Of a stretch of DNA of 64,000 bases, positions 18,761-28,150 are shown in pieces (the stretch's first letter is position 1; each line of letters opens with the position of its first letter). Below the pieces are notes generated by a model. It saw only the letters and a list, made by a program, of their open reading frames with translations. It made no database searches and was not told the origin of the DNA. The stretch lies in NCBI RefSeq assembly GCF_021608185.1, contig NZ_JAKIHN010000007.1:124001-188000 (forward strand), given 5' to 3'. The DNA is from Flavobacterium anseongense. Lineage in GTDB: Bacteria > Bacteroidota > Bacteroidia > Flavobacteriales > Flavobacteriaceae. The position numbers and the translations under genes were made by a program.

Positions 18761-20554
18761 ATGAAGCAAATACACTCTCTTTTATGTTTACTACTTCTGG
18801 TAGTTTCATTCACCGCTTGTGAATCCAATGATGATTCTAACAGTAATAGCCAAAATGACGACACCTTTGCCCAAAACTTTGGGAATGCGGCTTCAAAGGA
18901 TTTCATAGGTCAGGTTGTTGATATCGATAATCATCCCATACAAAACGCTGAAATTAAAATTGGAACTTCTACAGTTCAAACGGATATCAATGGTGTTTTT
19001 ATAATCAATGGCGCAGACGTTCATGAGAAGTTTGCTTATATCACCGCGACAAAAGCCGGTTATATTGATGGTTCTCGTGCTATGGTTCCCACTTCTGGAA
19101 AAAATAATGTCAAAATAATGTTGATACCAAATGCGCCAATACAAACAATTCAATCGGGAGTTGAAAGCGAAGTGGCATTACCTTCTGGAACCAAAGTTAA
19201 CTTTGACGGTGAATTTCAGGATGAAAACGGAAATTCCTATTCAGGAACAGTAAGCGTATCCATGTTTCATTTATTGCCAAGTGATGATAACATTGACAAG
19301 CTAATGCCCGGAATGTTATACGCTCAAACCAAAACCAATCAGGAAGCAGTGCTCGAAACTTTCGGAATGTTAAATGTAGAACTTCGCGGAAGTGCCGGAC
19401 AAAAGCTAAATATCAAGGAAGGCCACACTGCTGAAATTACCTTAAAAATAGATGACAGTCAAACAGCAACAGCTCCAGGTTCAATTCCGCTATGGCATTT
19501 TGATGAAGCAAAAGGCTATTGGAAAGAAGATGGTTTTGCGACTAAATTGGGGAACAAGTATGTTGGAGAAGTTTCACATTTTAGCTGGTGGAATTGTGAT
19601 ATCCCAAACTCTTCAATCCGATTGACAATTACAATTCTTGACATCAATAGTAATCCACTTCCTAATGTCCGTATAAATATTTTAAATCCTGTCGGATTTC
19701 ATGCCAACGGATCTACTGAGGATAATGGACAACTAAGTGGAATATTGCCTGCTAACCAAACATTAACCTTGAATGTAATTACGGATTGTGGAATCATTTA
19801 CACCACTACCATTGGTCCATTTACTAGCGATACCGTTTTGCCAACTATAAGTATAACAAATTCACAAGCAGTTTCAACAAGATTAAACGGGACAGTGAAA
19901 AAATGTGATGGGACTAACGTTACTAACGGTTATGTTTTGATGCATTATGGTACAACAGATGTTATTAAAGCAGTTACTAATGGGACTTTTAATTTTACTA
20001 ATATAGTTTGTAGTGACAATAATCAATTCACTTTGGAAGGTGTAGACTTTGATAATTGGCAGACAACAGGAAATATAAACTTTACATTTACGCCACCAAT
20101 AACAGATGTTGGTCAATTGACTGCCTGTACTTCTAGTTCAGAATTTATTACTTATCGAATTAATGAAGGAGAAACTTATTTAATAACTTCAGAAATTTCA
20201 GCAACTAGTAATGTCATTTTATCAAATGGATTTAACGCACAAATTTATATTAGAGGAGGTTCCAATAATTCATTTGATCCATTGATTTTTTTAGGATGTA
20301 CCGGAACTATTCCAGGAAGTTATGTTTTGCCAAATAGTTTTTTAAACGCAAGATATATTAGTATAACTCCAGGTATATGGACAGCTACGCTAATATATTA
20401 TAATAATCTCAATCCGATTAATGAATTAACTATAACTATAAATAGCTATGGCGCTGTTGGTGAATATATTGATTTTACTTTTTCAGGTGTTTCACTATAT
20501 TCAGGTCTTTTGTACCATATTACAGGAAGCGGACATGTAATTCGAGATAATTAA
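18761..20554 (+). CDS. Lipoprotein with carboxypeptidase-regulatory-like domain, copy 1
   Basis: This 597-residue surface or periplasmic lipoprotein has a signal ending VSFTAC with Cys20. An Asn/Asp-rich linker leads to a carboxypeptidase-regulatory-like beta domain (FIGQVVDIDNHPIQNAEIKI, about residues 47-125). A conserved central region (about 130-285) follows, ending HFSWWNCD. A second regulatory-like repeat starts ITILDINSNPLPNVRI near 290. The last 200 residues are variable beta-rich sequence with paired cysteines, ending YHITGSGHVIRDN. The family looks Bacteroidetes-restricted, with unknown function. It is tandemly duplicated downstream. Confidence 0.75.
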   Translation: MKQIHSLLCLLLLVVSFTACESNDDSNSNSQNDDTFAQNFGNAASKDFIGQVVDIDNHPIQNAEIKIGTSTVQTDINGVFIINGADVHEKFAYITATKAGYIDGSRAMVPTSGKNNVKIMLIPNAPIQTIQSGVESEVALPSGTKVNFDGEFQDENGNSYSGTVSVSMFHLLPSDDNIDKLMPGMLYAQTKTNQEAVLETFGMLNVELRGSAGQKLNIKEGHTAEITLKIDDSQTATAPGSIPLWHFDEAKGYWKEDGFATKLGNKYVGEVSHFSWWNCDIPNSSIRLTITILDINSNPLPNVRINILNPVGFHANGSTEDNGQLSGILPANQTLTLNVITDCGIIYTTTIGPFTSDTVLPTISITNSQAVSTRLNGTVKKCDGTNVTNGYVLMHYGTTDVIKAVTNGTFNFTNIVCSDNNQFTLEGVDFDNWQTTGNINFTFTPPITDVGQLTACTSSSEFITYRINEGETYLITSEISATSNVILSNGFNAQIYIRGGSNNSFDPLIFLGCTGTIPGSYVLPNSFLNARYISITPGIWTATLIYYNNLNPINELTITINSYGAVGEYIDFTFSGVSLYSGLLYHITGSGHVIRDN

Positions 20555-20625
20555 TCAAATGTAATACAAAGCAAAACTCAATTGAGAAAGATTTTATTTT
20601 TTATAAAAACCAAACTATAGCTACT

Positions 20626-22386
20626 ATGACCAAATTCAAATTATTCCTCGCCTTAACTTTTGTTTCTGTTGCTTTTATAAGTTGTGATCCAAGCGATACT
20701 AATGGTTCATCTCAAAATGACGATACTTTTGCCCAAAACTTTGGCAATTCAGTTTCAAAAGACTTTATAGGACAGGTTGTTGATATCGATAATCATCCCA
20801 TACAAAACGCTGAAATTAAAATTGGATCCTCTACAGTACAAACAGATGTCAATGGAGTTTTTATAATTAATGGAGCAGCTGTTCATGAGAAGTTTGCTTA
20901 TATCACCGCGACTAAAGCAGGTTATATTGATGGTTCACGAGCTATGGTTCCGACATCAGGAAAAAATAATGTGAGGATTATGCTGATTGCCAACACTCCA
21001 TTGCAAACAATACAATCCGGAGTTGATAGCGAAGTTGCATTACCATCAGGAACCAAAGTTGCGTTTGATGGAGAATTTCAGGATGAAAACGGGAATGCTT
21101 ATTCAGGAACAGTAAGCGTTTCAATGTTTCATTTATTGCCAAGTGATGAAAACATTGACAAGCTAATGCCCGGAATGTTATATGCCCAAACCAAAACCAA
21201 TGAAGAAGCTGTTTTGGAGACTTTCGGAATGCTGAATGTGGAACTTCGCGGAAGTGCCGGACAAAAATTAAACATCGAACTGGGACATAAAGCAGAAATC
21301 ACAATGAAAATTGACGATAGTCAAACAGCAACTGCTCCAAATACAATTCCACTATGGTATTTTGATGAATATAGAGGTTATTGGAAAGAAGATGGTGTTG
21401 CCAGGAAGATTGGGAATAATTATGTTGGTGAAGTAAGTCATTTTAGTTGGTGGAATTGTGATGTTTTCTCATCGGTGGTTAGTTTAACTATTACTATTGT
21501 TGATATTAATGGCAATCCTTTGTCGAATGTTGGGGTTGGGTTGGTAGTAAATGCAACAAATTTCAATTCCTATACTTCTTTTACAGATAATCAAGGTCAA
21601 ATAACCGGAATGATTCCAGCCAATCAAACATTGACATTAAATGTTTTTGATATTTGTGGTAATCCTAGTTTTACTACTCAAATCGGACCTTTTACTGCCA
21701 ATACGGTTCTTCCAACTATAACTTATGAAAGTTCTTCCACACAAGCTGTTAAAATTGAAGGATCTTTTGTAAAGTGTGATGGGACATTAGTTACTAACGG
21801 ATATGTTATGTTATTTAATGGAAGTCATTTGCTAATATCAGAATTAGATTCTGGGAATTATAGTTTTTCTACATTAGCCTGTAGTTCGTCAAATGTTTTC
21901 GAAGTAGAAGGCTGTGATATAGAAAATTATCAATCCACTGGCAGGATAGCCTATAATTTTAATTTCCCTGTAACAAATATTAATCAACTACAATCTTGCG
22001 ATGCGGTCAGTGAGTTTGTTATCTGTAAAATAGATAATATAGGACCGAGACTCTTTACTTCTACTTTTAATACGCAATTAATTACTAATGGAACTAATGT
22101 TGGTTTTGACATAATACATTCAGCTGGGGAATTATTTGCAATTTCATGGTCTAATCCAACTTTTACATCCGGAACTTATACAAATAATAATTTCCAAATG
22201 CAGACCGCTTATGAGGGATTAGGATTTATGGCATATGTAGGATTTACGAATAGTGTAATGGTTTATAGGGTTAATAAATTCGGGCAAGCTGGGGACTATA
22301 TTGATATAACTTTTGATGGTACTTTTGATAATTTCAGCGGAACTCATACTATAAGTGGTATGGTGCATGTCATCCGTGACAACTAA
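20626..22386 (+). CDS. Lipoprotein with carboxypeptidase-regulatory-like domain, copy 2
   Basis: This 586-residue paralogue of the preceding gene starts 71 bases after it. The signal differs (ends VAFISC, Cys20), yet residues from SQNDDTFAQNFGN to HFSWWNCD are nearly the same as in copy 1. That span includes a 53-base stretch identical in DNA (18911-18963 and 20773-20825). After about residue 285 the two diverge strongly apart from scattered Cys, Gly and the HVIRDN ending. This suggests duplication followed by diversification of the C-terminal half, with recent sequence exchange in the front half. The function is unknown. Confidence 0.75.
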   Translation: MTKFKLFLALTFVSVAFISCDPSDTNGSSQNDDTFAQNFGNSVSKDFIGQVVDIDNHPIQNAEIKIGSSTVQTDVNGVFIINGAAVHEKFAYITATKAGYIDGSRAMVPTSGKNNVRIMLIANTPLQTIQSGVDSEVALPSGTKVAFDGEFQDENGNAYSGTVSVSMFHLLPSDENIDKLMPGMLYAQTKTNEEAVLETFGMLNVELRGSAGQKLNIELGHKAEITMKIDDSQTATAPNTIPLWYFDEYRGYWKEDGVARKIGNNYVGEVSHFSWWNCDVFSSVVSLTITIVDINGNPLSNVGVGLVVNATNFNSYTSFTDNQGQITGMIPANQTLTLNVFDICGNPSFTTQIGPFTANTVLPTITYESSSTQAVKIEGSFVKCDGTLVTNGYVMLFNGSHLLISELDSGNYSFSTLACSSSNVFEVEGCDIENYQSTGRIAYNFNFPVTNINQLQSCDAVSEFVICKIDNIGPRLFTSTFNTQLITNGTNVGFDIIHSAGELFAISWSNPTFTSGTYTNNNFQMQTAYEGLGFMAYVGFTNSVMVYRVNKFGQAGDYIDITFDGTFDNFSGTHTISGMVHVIRDN

Positions 22387-22392
22387 TCAACA

Positions 22393-22419
22393 AAAAAGCC
22401 CCAATAATCAGTGCTTTTT
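22393..22419. terminator. Weak terminator between lipoprotein copy 2 and the convergent gene
   Basis: AAAAAGC and GCTTTTT flank a 13-base interior (22393-22399 and 22413-22419). The stem is short. Confidence 0.4.
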
Positions 22420-22944
22420 CTACCCTAAAACTTCCGCAACCTCATTTTTTAAATAAGCCAACGCTACTGTAGTGGCAGATTGTCCATCAAGCAGATTGCT
22501 TAAAATCTTTTCCCTTAATTGGTCTGCAGTGGTAACATTTTCATCCAAAGCTGTTTTTCTGATATTTTGAATGATGGTGTTTTTTGCGGTTAAAAGCATC
22601 GTCCACAGTTCGTTGGTAATATAAACCTGTTGCGTGATGTTATGCTCGTATTCCTGCTCAATGTGATGAATCAGAAGGTTTTGATAATCAACTTTATTGT
22701 CACTTAAAGGCGCCACACGAATCAATAATTTTGCCGGATTGATACGTTCTAAAAACAAAGCCAGTCTTTCATACGCCTGCAAACGCAATGGTAATGAATG
22801 TTTCTGATTTTCTCGTTGCAATAACCAGCGTCTTGTATTTTGCTGATCTTTAAAGTAATTATCAAACAAATAATAGGCTACACCACCAGTTATTAGTGAC
22901 GGAATAGCATACATTAGTAATTCTAAAATTTTATCGGAGTTCAT
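22420..22944 (-). CDS. Conserved Bacteroidetes protein with N-terminal membrane helix
   Basis: This 174-residue protein has one N-terminal membrane segment (ILELLMYAIPSLITGGVAYYLF). The cytoplasmic helical domain begins RRWLLQRENQKHSLPLRLQAYERLALFLERI. I believe this belongs to a flavobacterial domain of unknown function (DUF7935-like), though I recall the family only by appearance. No catalytic motif is visible. It is transcribed away from the uvrD gene and convergently to the lipoprotein pair. Confidence 0.7.
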   Translation of the reverse strand: MNSDKILELLMYAIPSLITGGVAYYLFDNYFKDQQNTRRWLLQRENQKHSLPLRLQAYERLALFLERINPAKLLIRVAPLSDNKVDYQNLLIHHIEQEYEHNITQQVYITNELWTMLLTAKNTIIQNIRKTALDENVTTADQLREKILSNLLDGQSATTVALAYLKNEVAEVLG

Positions 22945-22972
22945 AATTGAAATTGATTTATAATTTTATTCC

Positions 22973-23021
22973 GTCAGTTCGAGTGTTCCGATTTTTAATC
23001 GGAAAGTATCGAGAACTTGAC
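22973..23021. repeat. Nested inverted repeat with GTTCGAG/CGAGAAC arms
   Basis: GTCA-GTTCGA (from 22973) pairs with TCGAGAAC-TTGAC (ending 23021). An inner TTCCGAT/ATCGGAA stem lies at 22986-23004. It looks like a mobile palindromic intergenic element of flavobacteria, single-copy in this window. Confidence 0.6.
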
Positions 23022-23063
23022 TAAAATTGTTGACAAATATAATAGAAATACCCGTAGAATTTA

Positions 23064-23094
23064 TTGTAATTCAAAACGAGTAATCATAAATTTG
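23064..23094 (+). promoter_or_regulatory. Promoter of the UvrD-family helicase gene
   Basis: TTG (23064-23066), a 20-base spacer and TAAATTTG (23087-23094) match the Bacteroidetes consensus. The ATG follows 13 bases later, giving a very short leader. Confidence 0.7.
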
Positions 23095-23107
23095 AGCATT
23101 CTCAAAA

Positions 23108-25438
23108 ATGATGATAGAAAAATATATCTCCCAACTTAACGAAGCCCAGCAGCAACCCGTTTTTCAGAAAGACGGCCCAATGATTATCATTGCCGGCGCA
23201 GGTTCGGGAAAAACCCGTGTGCTGACGGTTCGTATTTCCTATTTGATGAGTTTGGGTGTGGATGCATTTAATATTCTGGCATTGACGTTTACCAACAAAG
23301 CCGCACGCGAAATGAAAAAGCGGATTGCTGATATAGTCGGAACAAATGAAGCCAAAAACCTTTGGATGGGAACGTTCCACTCGGTGTTTGCCCGAATCTT
23401 AAGAAGCGAAGCAGACAAATTAGGCTTTCCTTCTAACTTTACCATTTATGATACTCAGGACAGTGTTCGATTGATTTCGGCGATAATCAAGGAAATGCAA
23501 TTGGATAAAGATATTTATAAGCCCAAACAAATTTTGGGCAGAATCTCATCGTATAAAAATTCATTGATTACGGTTAAAGCATATCTCAACAACCCCGAAT
23601 TACAGGAGCAGGATGCCATGAGCAAAAAGCCGCGTTTGGGTGAAATCTATGCCAATTATGTAGACAGATGTTTTAAAGCCGGCGCAATGGATTTTGATGA
23701 TTTGTTATTGAAAACCAATGAACTCTTGAATCGTTTTCCTGATGTATTGGCAAAATACCAAGACCGATTTCGATATATTTTGGTCGATGAGTATCAGGAT
23801 ACCAATCATTCGCAGTATTTGATTGTACGGGCGTTGAGTGATAGATTTCAAAATATTTGCGTGGTTGGAGATGATGCTCAAAGTATTTATGCTTTCCGAG
23901 GAGCCAATATCAATAACATTCTCAACTTCCAAAAGGATTATGAAAATGTAAAAACCTATCGATTGGAGCAGAATTATCGTTCTACTAAAAACATTGTTGA
24001 AGCCGCCAATTCAATTATCGATAAGAATAAAACCAAGCTCGATAAAATTGTTTGGACTGCCAATGATTTTGGTCCAAAAATAAAAGTTCACCGCAGCATT
24101 ACTGATGGGGAAGAAGGCCGATTTGTTGCCGGTGAAATCTTTGAACAAAAGATGCGCAACCAAATGCTAAACGGTCAGTTTGCGATTTTGTACCGTACAA
24201 ATGCACAATCCAGAGCGATGGAAGATGCTTTGCGCAAGCGTGATATTCCGTATCGAATTTATGGTGGTTTGTCTTTCTATCAAAGAAAAGAAATCAAAGA
24301 TGTACTTTGTTATTTGCGTTTGATTATCAATCCAAAAGACGAAGAAGCTTTGGTGCGTGTGATTAATTATCCGGCACGTGGAATTGGAGATACAACTATC
24401 GAAAAACTTACGGTTGCTGCCAATCATTACAAGCGTTCCATTTTTGAAGTGATGGAAAACATCGATAAGATTGATTTGAAATTGAATTCGGGAACCAAAC
24501 AAAAACTGGAAGATTTTGTGACGATGATTAAGAGTTTTCAAGTCATTAATGAACAGCAGGATGCTTTTGTTTTAACGGAGCATGTTGCCAAAAAAACAGG
24601 CTTAATACAGGAACTCAAAAAAGACGGAACGCCCGAAGGCATTGCCCGAATTGAGAATATAGAAACCTTAATGGGCGGAATCAAAGATTTCATCGAAGGA
24701 CAAAAAGAAATTGACGGGGCACGTGGTGCTTTATCCGAGTTTCTGGAAGATGTAGCATTGGCAACCGATTTAGATCGTGACACCGGCGATGACGACAGAG
24801 TAGCTTTGATGACGATTCACCTGGCAAAAGGATTAGAGTTTCCGTATGTTTTTGTAGTCGGAATGGAAGAAGATTTGTTTCCGAGTGCGATGAGTTTGAA
24901 CACAAGAAGTGAGCTTGAAGAAGAAAGAAGATTATTCTATGTTGCCTTAACCCGAGCCGAGCATCAGGCATATTTAACCTATGCGCAATCACGTTACAGA
25001 TGGGGAAAATTGGTCGATAGCGAACCATCCCGTTTTATTGAAGAAATAAAAGATGAATATCTTGAATATTTAAATCCGATGGATACAGGTTATCGGTATA
25101 AACCAAGTATCGATTTAGATATTTTCGGTGATATTGATAAATCCAAACTGCGATTAGCCAAACCAACAGCAGGAACACCTCCAAAAAAATACGGAGATGA
25201 ACCTGTTTCATCCGCGAATATTCGTAAATTGAAACCAATTGGCAATGCACCAAGTAACACCAATTTATTTGACAGTAAATTAACTATAGGAAATGTTGTT
25301 ATTCACGAGCGTTTTGGTAAAGGTCAGGTCGTAAGTCTGGAAGGTGCAGGAGCAGACAAGAAAGCCGAAATTAAATTTGAAGTAGGAGGAATCAAAAAGT
25401 TACTGCTTAGATTTGCGAAACTCGAAGTTATAGGATAG
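23108..25438 (+). CDS. UvrD/PcrA-family superfamily 1 DNA helicase
   Basis: This 776-residue ATP-dependent 3'-5' helicase acts in nucleotide excision and replication-restart repair. Walker A GAGSGKT lies at residues 30-36 and motif II DEYQDTN in the first 2A region. VVGDDAQSIYAFRGA (motif III), LEQNYRST (motif IV), MTIHLAKGLEFPYVFVVG (motif V) and FYVALTRAE (motif VI) follow. The C-terminal tail IHERFGKGQVVSLEG is the PcrA/UvrD RNA polymerase-interaction type domain. The frame begins ATGATG, so the start is uncertain by one codon. Confidence 0.95.
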   Translation: MMIEKYISQLNEAQQQPVFQKDGPMIIIAGAGSGKTRVLTVRISYLMSLGVDAFNILALTFTNKAAREMKKRIADIVGTNEAKNLWMGTFHSVFARILRSEADKLGFPSNFTIYDTQDSVRLISAIIKEMQLDKDIYKPKQILGRISSYKNSLITVKAYLNNPELQEQDAMSKKPRLGEIYANYVDRCFKAGAMDFDDLLLKTNELLNRFPDVLAKYQDRFRYILVDEYQDTNHSQYLIVRALSDRFQNICVVGDDAQSIYAFRGANINNILNFQKDYENVKTYRLEQNYRSTKNIVEAANSIIDKNKTKLDKIVWTANDFGPKIKVHRSITDGEEGRFVAGEIFEQKMRNQMLNGQFAILYRTNAQSRAMEDALRKRDIPYRIYGGLSFYQRKEIKDVLCYLRLIINPKDEEALVRVINYPARGIGDTTIEKLTVAANHYKRSIFEVMENIDKIDLKLNSGTKQKLEDFVTMIKSFQVINEQQDAFVLTEHVAKKTGLIQELKKDGTPEGIARIENIETLMGGIKDFIEGQKEIDGARGALSEFLEDVALATDLDRDTGDDDRVALMTIHLAKGLEFPYVFVVGMEEDLFPSAMSLNTRSELEEERRLFYVALTRAEHQAYLTYAQSRYRWGKLVDSEPSRFIEEIKDEYLEYLNPMDTGYRYKPSIDLDIFGDIDKSKLRLAKPTAGTPPKKYGDEPVSSANIRKLKPIGNAPSNTNLFDSKLTIGNVVIHERFGKGQVVSLEGAGADKKAEIKFEVGGIKKLLLRFAKLEVIG

Positions 25439-25440
25439 TT

Positions 25441-25491
25441 TCAAGTTTTGGGTTTCAAATTGTTTTTTAAAATGAAACTATTGAAACCTGA
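25441..25491. repeat. Imperfect inverted repeat of GAAAC words
   Basis: GTTTCAAGTTTTGGGTTTC on the left is roughly complementary to GAAACTATTGAAACCTGAAAC on the right. Each arm is itself a string of near-repeats. It lies between uvrD and the YrdC gene and may form an mRNA hairpin. Confidence 0.6.
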
Positions 25492-25509
25492 AACAAAATA
25501 AACAAAAAA

Positions 25510-26130
25510 ATGGCCGAATTCATAAAAATATACGAAGACAAACCTAGCGAAGCAGCTATCAAAAAGGTAGTTGATGTTTTAAAAAGTGGCGGTTTAGTAA
25601 TTTATCCGACCGATACCGTTTATGGTTTGGGTTGTGATATTACCAATACTAAAGCTTTGGAACGCATTGCCAAAATCAAAGGCATCAAGCTGGAGAAAGC
25701 CAATTTCTCTTTTGTCTGCAGTGATTTGAGTAACCTATCTGATTATGTTCGTCAAATAGACACATCCACTTTTAAAATTCTGAAACGAACATTACCCGGA
25801 CCATATACATTTATTTTGCCGGGAAATAACGATTTGCCAAAAGAATTCCGCAAAAAGAAAACAGTCGGAATCAGGATTCCCGATAATAATATTGCGCTCG
25901 AAATAGTAAAACTATTAGGCAACCCAATTGTGTCAACTTCCATTCACGACGATGACGAAGTACTAGAATATTCAACCGATCCGGAATTAATATTCGAAAA
26001 ATGGCAGCACTTAGTTGACTTGGTAATTGATGGCGGTTATGGAGATAATGTCGGTTCGACTATTATCGATTTATCGGGTTATGAGCCGGTTGTTATCCGT
26101 GAAGGGAAAGGCGATCCTGATATATTTTAG
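25510..26130 (+). CDS. YrdC/Sua5-family L-threonylcarbamoyladenylate synthase-like protein
   Basis: This 206-residue YrdC-domain protein contains GGLVIYPTDTVYGLGCDI (residues 27-44), the substrate-binding opening of the family. KANFSFVCSDLSNLSDYV, the strand LPGPYTFILPG, VGIRIPDN, and VSTSIHDDDE follow. TsaC/Sua5 proteins make threonylcarbamoyl-AMP for t6A37 in ANN-decoding tRNAs. This sequence resembles the shorter YciO subgroup, whose role is less certain, so I give no gene symbol. It is 71 bases from the helicase gene. Confidence 0.85.
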   Translation: MAEFIKIYEDKPSEAAIKKVVDVLKSGGLVIYPTDTVYGLGCDITNTKALERIAKIKGIKLEKANFSFVCSDLSNLSDYVRQIDTSTFKILKRTLPGPYTFILPGNNDLPKEFRKKKTVGIRIPDNNIALEIVKLLGNPIVSTSIHDDDEVLEYSTDPELIFEKWQHLVDLVIDGGYGDNVGSTIIDLSGYEPVVIREGKGDPDIF

Positions 26131-26132
26131 TA

Positions 26133-26232
26133 ATCAGTCTCAGTCACAGTATACAGAATTGTTAAATACAAAAAAAAACGTCCCAAGAAATTGGGACGTT
26201 TTTTTATAAACTGTGACTGAAAACTGCGACTG
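26133..26232. repeat. Inverted repeat of CAGTCTCAGTCACAGT words enclosing a terminator
   Basis: TCAGTCACAGT (26140-26150) is perfectly complementary to ACTGTGACTGA (26210-26220), with further degenerate copies outward. The terminator at 26173-26207 lies between the arms. Confidence 0.7.
26173..26207. terminator. Bidirectional terminator after the YrdC gene
   Basis: AAAAAACGTCCCAA and TTGGGACGTTTTTT enclose a four-base loop between convergent genes. Confidence 0.93.
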
Positions 26233-26233
26233 C

Positions 26234-27070
26234 CTACTTTTTCTGGTTCTTCATTTCTTTTTCAATCATTTCGTAGAACTCATCAATTTTTGGTAAAACT
26301 ACAATACGTGTTCTTCTGTTTTTAGCTCTGTTGTCAGCTGAATTGTTATCTACTAACGGAATAAATTCGCTTCTTCCTGCTGCGATTAACTGAGATGGTT
26401 TAACACCTAAATCTTTTGTCAATACTCTGACAATTGCCGTTGAACGTTTAACACTCAAATCCCAGTTGTCTAGTAAAACTGCGTTTCCTGTAAACGGAAC
26501 GTTATCAGTGTGACCTTCAACCATGCATTCAAATGTTGGTCTGCTGTTGATTACTTTAGCAACTTTGGCTAATACTTCTTTAGCTCTGTCACTCACAACA
26601 TAACTTCCGCTTTTGAACAATAATTTATCAGCAATCGAGATGAAAACAACTCCTTTATCTACATTGATTTCAATATCCGGATCAGAAATTCCAACCGAGC
26701 TTTTTAAACTGGTAACCAAAGCCAGGGTAACACTGTCTTTTCTGGTTAAAGCATCTTGAAGACGTGAGATTTTCAAATCTTTTTCTTTTAAACTTTCCAA
26801 TGATTTTTCCAGATTTTGAGCACCTTTTGTACTTAACATGGTCATTTCTTTAGTGCTGTTAATCAAATCAGAATTGTTTTGTTTTAAGTAATCATTTTGT
26901 TTAGAAAGTGCTTCCTTTTCAGATAAACACAAATTCAATTTCATCGTTGTTGAATTCAATAAGTCTTGGCATTCTTTGTTTTGTGCTTCCAGAGCTGCAA
27001 TTTTTTTCTTTGTGCCACAAGAGGTTAGGGTAAGGGCAAGTAACGAGAGTGCAAAAATTACTTTTTTCAT
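26234..27070 (-). CDS. OmpA-family peptidoglycan-associated lipoprotein with coiled coil
   Basis: This 278-residue lipoprotein has lipobox LTSC with Cys18. A long helical coiled-coil region (about residues 24-115) separates it from a C-terminal OmpA-like peptidoglycan-binding domain. The domain shows LLFKSGSYVVSDRAKEVLAKVAKVI, VEGHTDNVPFTG, and NRRTRIVV. It likely tethers the outer membrane to the cell wall, with the coiled coil as a spacer. It has its own gap of 84 bases from the glycosyltransferase upstream and ends at a strong terminator. Confidence 0.9.
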   Translation of the reverse strand: MKKVIFALSLLALTLTSCGTKKKIAALEAQNKECQDLLNSTTMKLNLCLSEKEALSKQNDYLKQNNSDLINSTKEMTMLSTKGAQNLEKSLESLKEKDLKISRLQDALTRKDSVTLALVTSLKSSVGISDPDIEINVDKGVVFISIADKLLFKSGSYVVSDRAKEVLAKVAKVINSRPTFECMVEGHTDNVPFTGNAVLLDNWDLSVKRSTAIVRVLTKDLGVKPSQLIAAGRSEFIPLVDNNSADNRAKNRRTRIVVLPKIDEFYEMIEKEMKNQKK

Positions 27071-27154
27071 AGGATAGGGTAATTAAAATTTTAACAAAAG
27101 TACGGATTATTTTAGATTACAAGAGTGCGTTTAAATGATAAACTCTTGTTAAAA

Positions 27155-28144
27155 TCACTTTTCAAATATAGTGCCGTTCTTCAGAAAATAGCGGTAGACA
27201 ATGCTTTTCGAATGATAATAGTTTTCAAGTTGAACAGTTTGTCTTTTCTTTAATGTTTTGTTTATCAGATGGTAAAAATGAAAGTGAGCTTTCATAATTG
27301 CCCAACAATGAATAAATTTTCCTTTAAAAATAAATTGAATTCCCGCAATGCCATCAAGAATAAGACGAATTAAAAGTATGAGGAACAGCTTGTTTTCGGG
27401 TAAATTTTTAGTTAGCATAAGAAGAGAATTTCTAAAATTCAGAAAAGTCTTTTTAGGATTGCTTTCATGCAATGTGGCGCCACCAACGTGATAGACTACA
27501 GATTTTGATACGTATTTAGCCTTGAGACCCAAATTAAAAGCCCTCCAACATAAATCAATTTCTTCCTGATGTGCAAAAAAATCAGCATCGAAACCATTTA
27601 GTTTTCGGTATACTTCTTTTCGGATAAAAAAGCAGGCACCGCTTGCCCAAAAGATTTCTAACTCATCATTATATTGACCGTTGTCTTTTTCAATGGTTTC
27701 AAAAATGCGGCCTCTGCAATACGGATAGCCATATTGATCTATAAAACCACCAGCCGCACCAGCATATTCAAAGTATTCTTTGTTTTTATAATCTAAAATT
27801 TTGGGTTGGATGATTCCAATATTCGCTTCTGAATCAAAAACAGAAAGAATAGGAGCAAGCCAGTTTTGAGTAACTTCAATATCGGAGTTTACTAATGCAT
27901 AATATTCTTCTTCAACTTGTTCTAACGCCAAATTATATCCATTGGCAAAACCATAATTCCCATCATTTTGAATAATAGTAATCGTTGGAAACTTTTCTTT
28001 TATAACAGCAATCGAATTATCTGTCGAAGCATTATCGGCAACATAAATTTTAGCTTCATCGGAAAACGCAACAATAGAAGGCAAAAACTGCTCTAATAGT
28101 TTAGCTCCATTCCAGTTCAGTACAACTACGGCTATTTTCTTCAA
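27155..28144 (-). CDS. Family 2 glycosyltransferase
   Basis: This 329-residue GT-A fold enzyme resembles rhamnosyl-type glycosyltransferases. It opens VVVLNWNGAKLLEQFLPSI, then shows YVADNASTDNSI (nucleotide-sugar binding), YALVNSDIEVTQNWL (DxD region) and FFAHQEEIDLCWRAFNLG, the ED-like motif. A hydrophobic segment near the C-terminus (FLILLIRLILDGIAGIQFIF) suggests membrane association. The start is TTG at 28144, because a stop lies five codons upstream with no ATG between. An AAATAACC array lies six bases before it. It follows the HsdR_N gene by 12 bases, so they are probably co-transcribed. The glycan product is unknown. Confidence 0.85.
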   Translation of the reverse strand: MKKIAVVVLNWNGAKLLEQFLPSIVAFSDEAKIYVADNASTDNSIAVIKEKFPTITIIQNDGNYGFANGYNLALEQVEEEYYALVNSDIEVTQNWLAPILSVFDSEANIGIIQPKILDYKNKEYFEYAGAAGGFIDQYGYPYCRGRIFETIEKDNGQYNDELEIFWASGACFFIRKEVYRKLNGFDADFFAHQEEIDLCWRAFNLGLKAKYVSKSVVYHVGGATLHESNPKKTFLNFRNSLLMLTKNLPENKLFLILLIRLILDGIAGIQFIFKGKFIHCWAIMKAHFHFYHLINKTLKKRQTVQLENYYHSKSIVYRYFLKNGTIFEK

Positions 28145-28150
28145 AAGTGA

